From contig JAJYWG010000493.1 in NCBI GenBank assembly GCA_021791615.1, forward strand, positions 1-5,769: DNA of 5,769 bases, given 5' to 3'. A model generated the notes under the pieces. It ran no database searches. It had not been told where the DNA came from and saw only the letters and a list, made by a program, of their open reading frames with translations. Each line of letters opens with the position of its first letter. The stretch's first letter is position 1. The position numbers and the translations under genes are program-made. The DNA is from Actinomycetes bacterium. Its GTDB lineage: Bacteria > Actinomycetota > Acidimicrobiia > Acidimicrobiales > RAAP-2. Positions 5,711-5,769 of the stretch are shown one piece after another.

Positions 5711-5769
5711 GTAGTCCCGAGCAGCAATGATCTCGTCATGCAGATCCCGTGAGGGTCCGCAGGCTGACT
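5711..5769. other. Right edge, no supported gene
   Basis: The last 59 bases have no ribosome binding site or recognisable start. ATG 5728 opens a frame to the edge, but its residues (M-I-S-S-C-R-S-R) are not gene-like. A minus-strand frame entering from the right and ending at 5667 is open for about 33 codons and could be the tail of a convergent gene, but I cannot support it. Confidence 0.3.

Noticed and set aside
5667..5769. Minus-strand frame entering from the right edge and stopping at 5667
   Set aside because: It is only about 33 codons, Gly/Pro-rich at its end, and runs through the candidate terminator; too little to support a gene.
1..5769. Search for CRISPR arrays, tRNA or rRNA genes, insertion sequences and toxin-antitoxin pairs
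   Set aside because: No regularly spaced repeats, cloverleaf, rRNA-like stretch, transposase motif or terminal inverted repeat was seen.

Overview
The window is GC-rich DNA, roughly two thirds G+C by eye, with strongly GC-biased third codon positions. The longest open frame encodes an oversized P-type ATPase whose layout resembles the large actinobacterial CtpH/CtpI-type pumps. The best guess for the source is an actinomycete or related Actinomycetota. A leaderless-looking promoter and a Streptomyces-like PHO-box repeat fit that, but neither proves it.

Layout. Positions 1-59 may hold the first codons of a minus-strand gene that runs off the left edge. Positions 81-173 encode only the DNA-binding start of a LacI-family regulator, which breaks off just after the recognition helix; this looks like a rearrangement scar. 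A 168-bp gap with two inverted repeats follows. Positions 342-4697 encode a 1451-residue pump. Its second half (from about residue 606) is a complete P2-type cation ATPase with all catalytic motifs and SERCA-like ion-site residues in TM4, TM5 and TM6. Its first half reads motif by motif as a dead P1B-type (heavy-metal type) ATPase: an HMA-like fold without CxxC, a lost A domain, and degenerate CPx, DKTGT and GDGxND motifs.

At 4733-4966, 35 bp after the pump and probably in the same operon, lies a 77-residue single-helix membrane protein. A second plus-strand small gene (5376-5669, 97 residues) shares its membrane segment: an ungapped E-x-x-[DE]-W-P-V-A block with a His nine residues after the Pro. 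Between them, on the minus strand, an additional 46-residue membrane-type frame (5041-5181) has its own candidate promoter. Upstream of that promoter is a pair of 11-bp direct repeats of the GTTCAC type, like the PHO boxes bound by PhoP-type response regulators. A hairpin after 5669 may be a terminator. Nothing is supported in the last 60 bases.

How the parts may fit together (inference): the pump moves a divalent cation, probably Ca2+ or Mn2+, with its dead front half as a scaffold or regulatory module. The small acidic/His single-helix proteins would be pump-associated membrane subunits, by analogy with the PacL proteins of mycobacteria. The short proteins at 5041 and 5376 may be tied to phosphate or envelope-stress signalling through the direct-repeat box.
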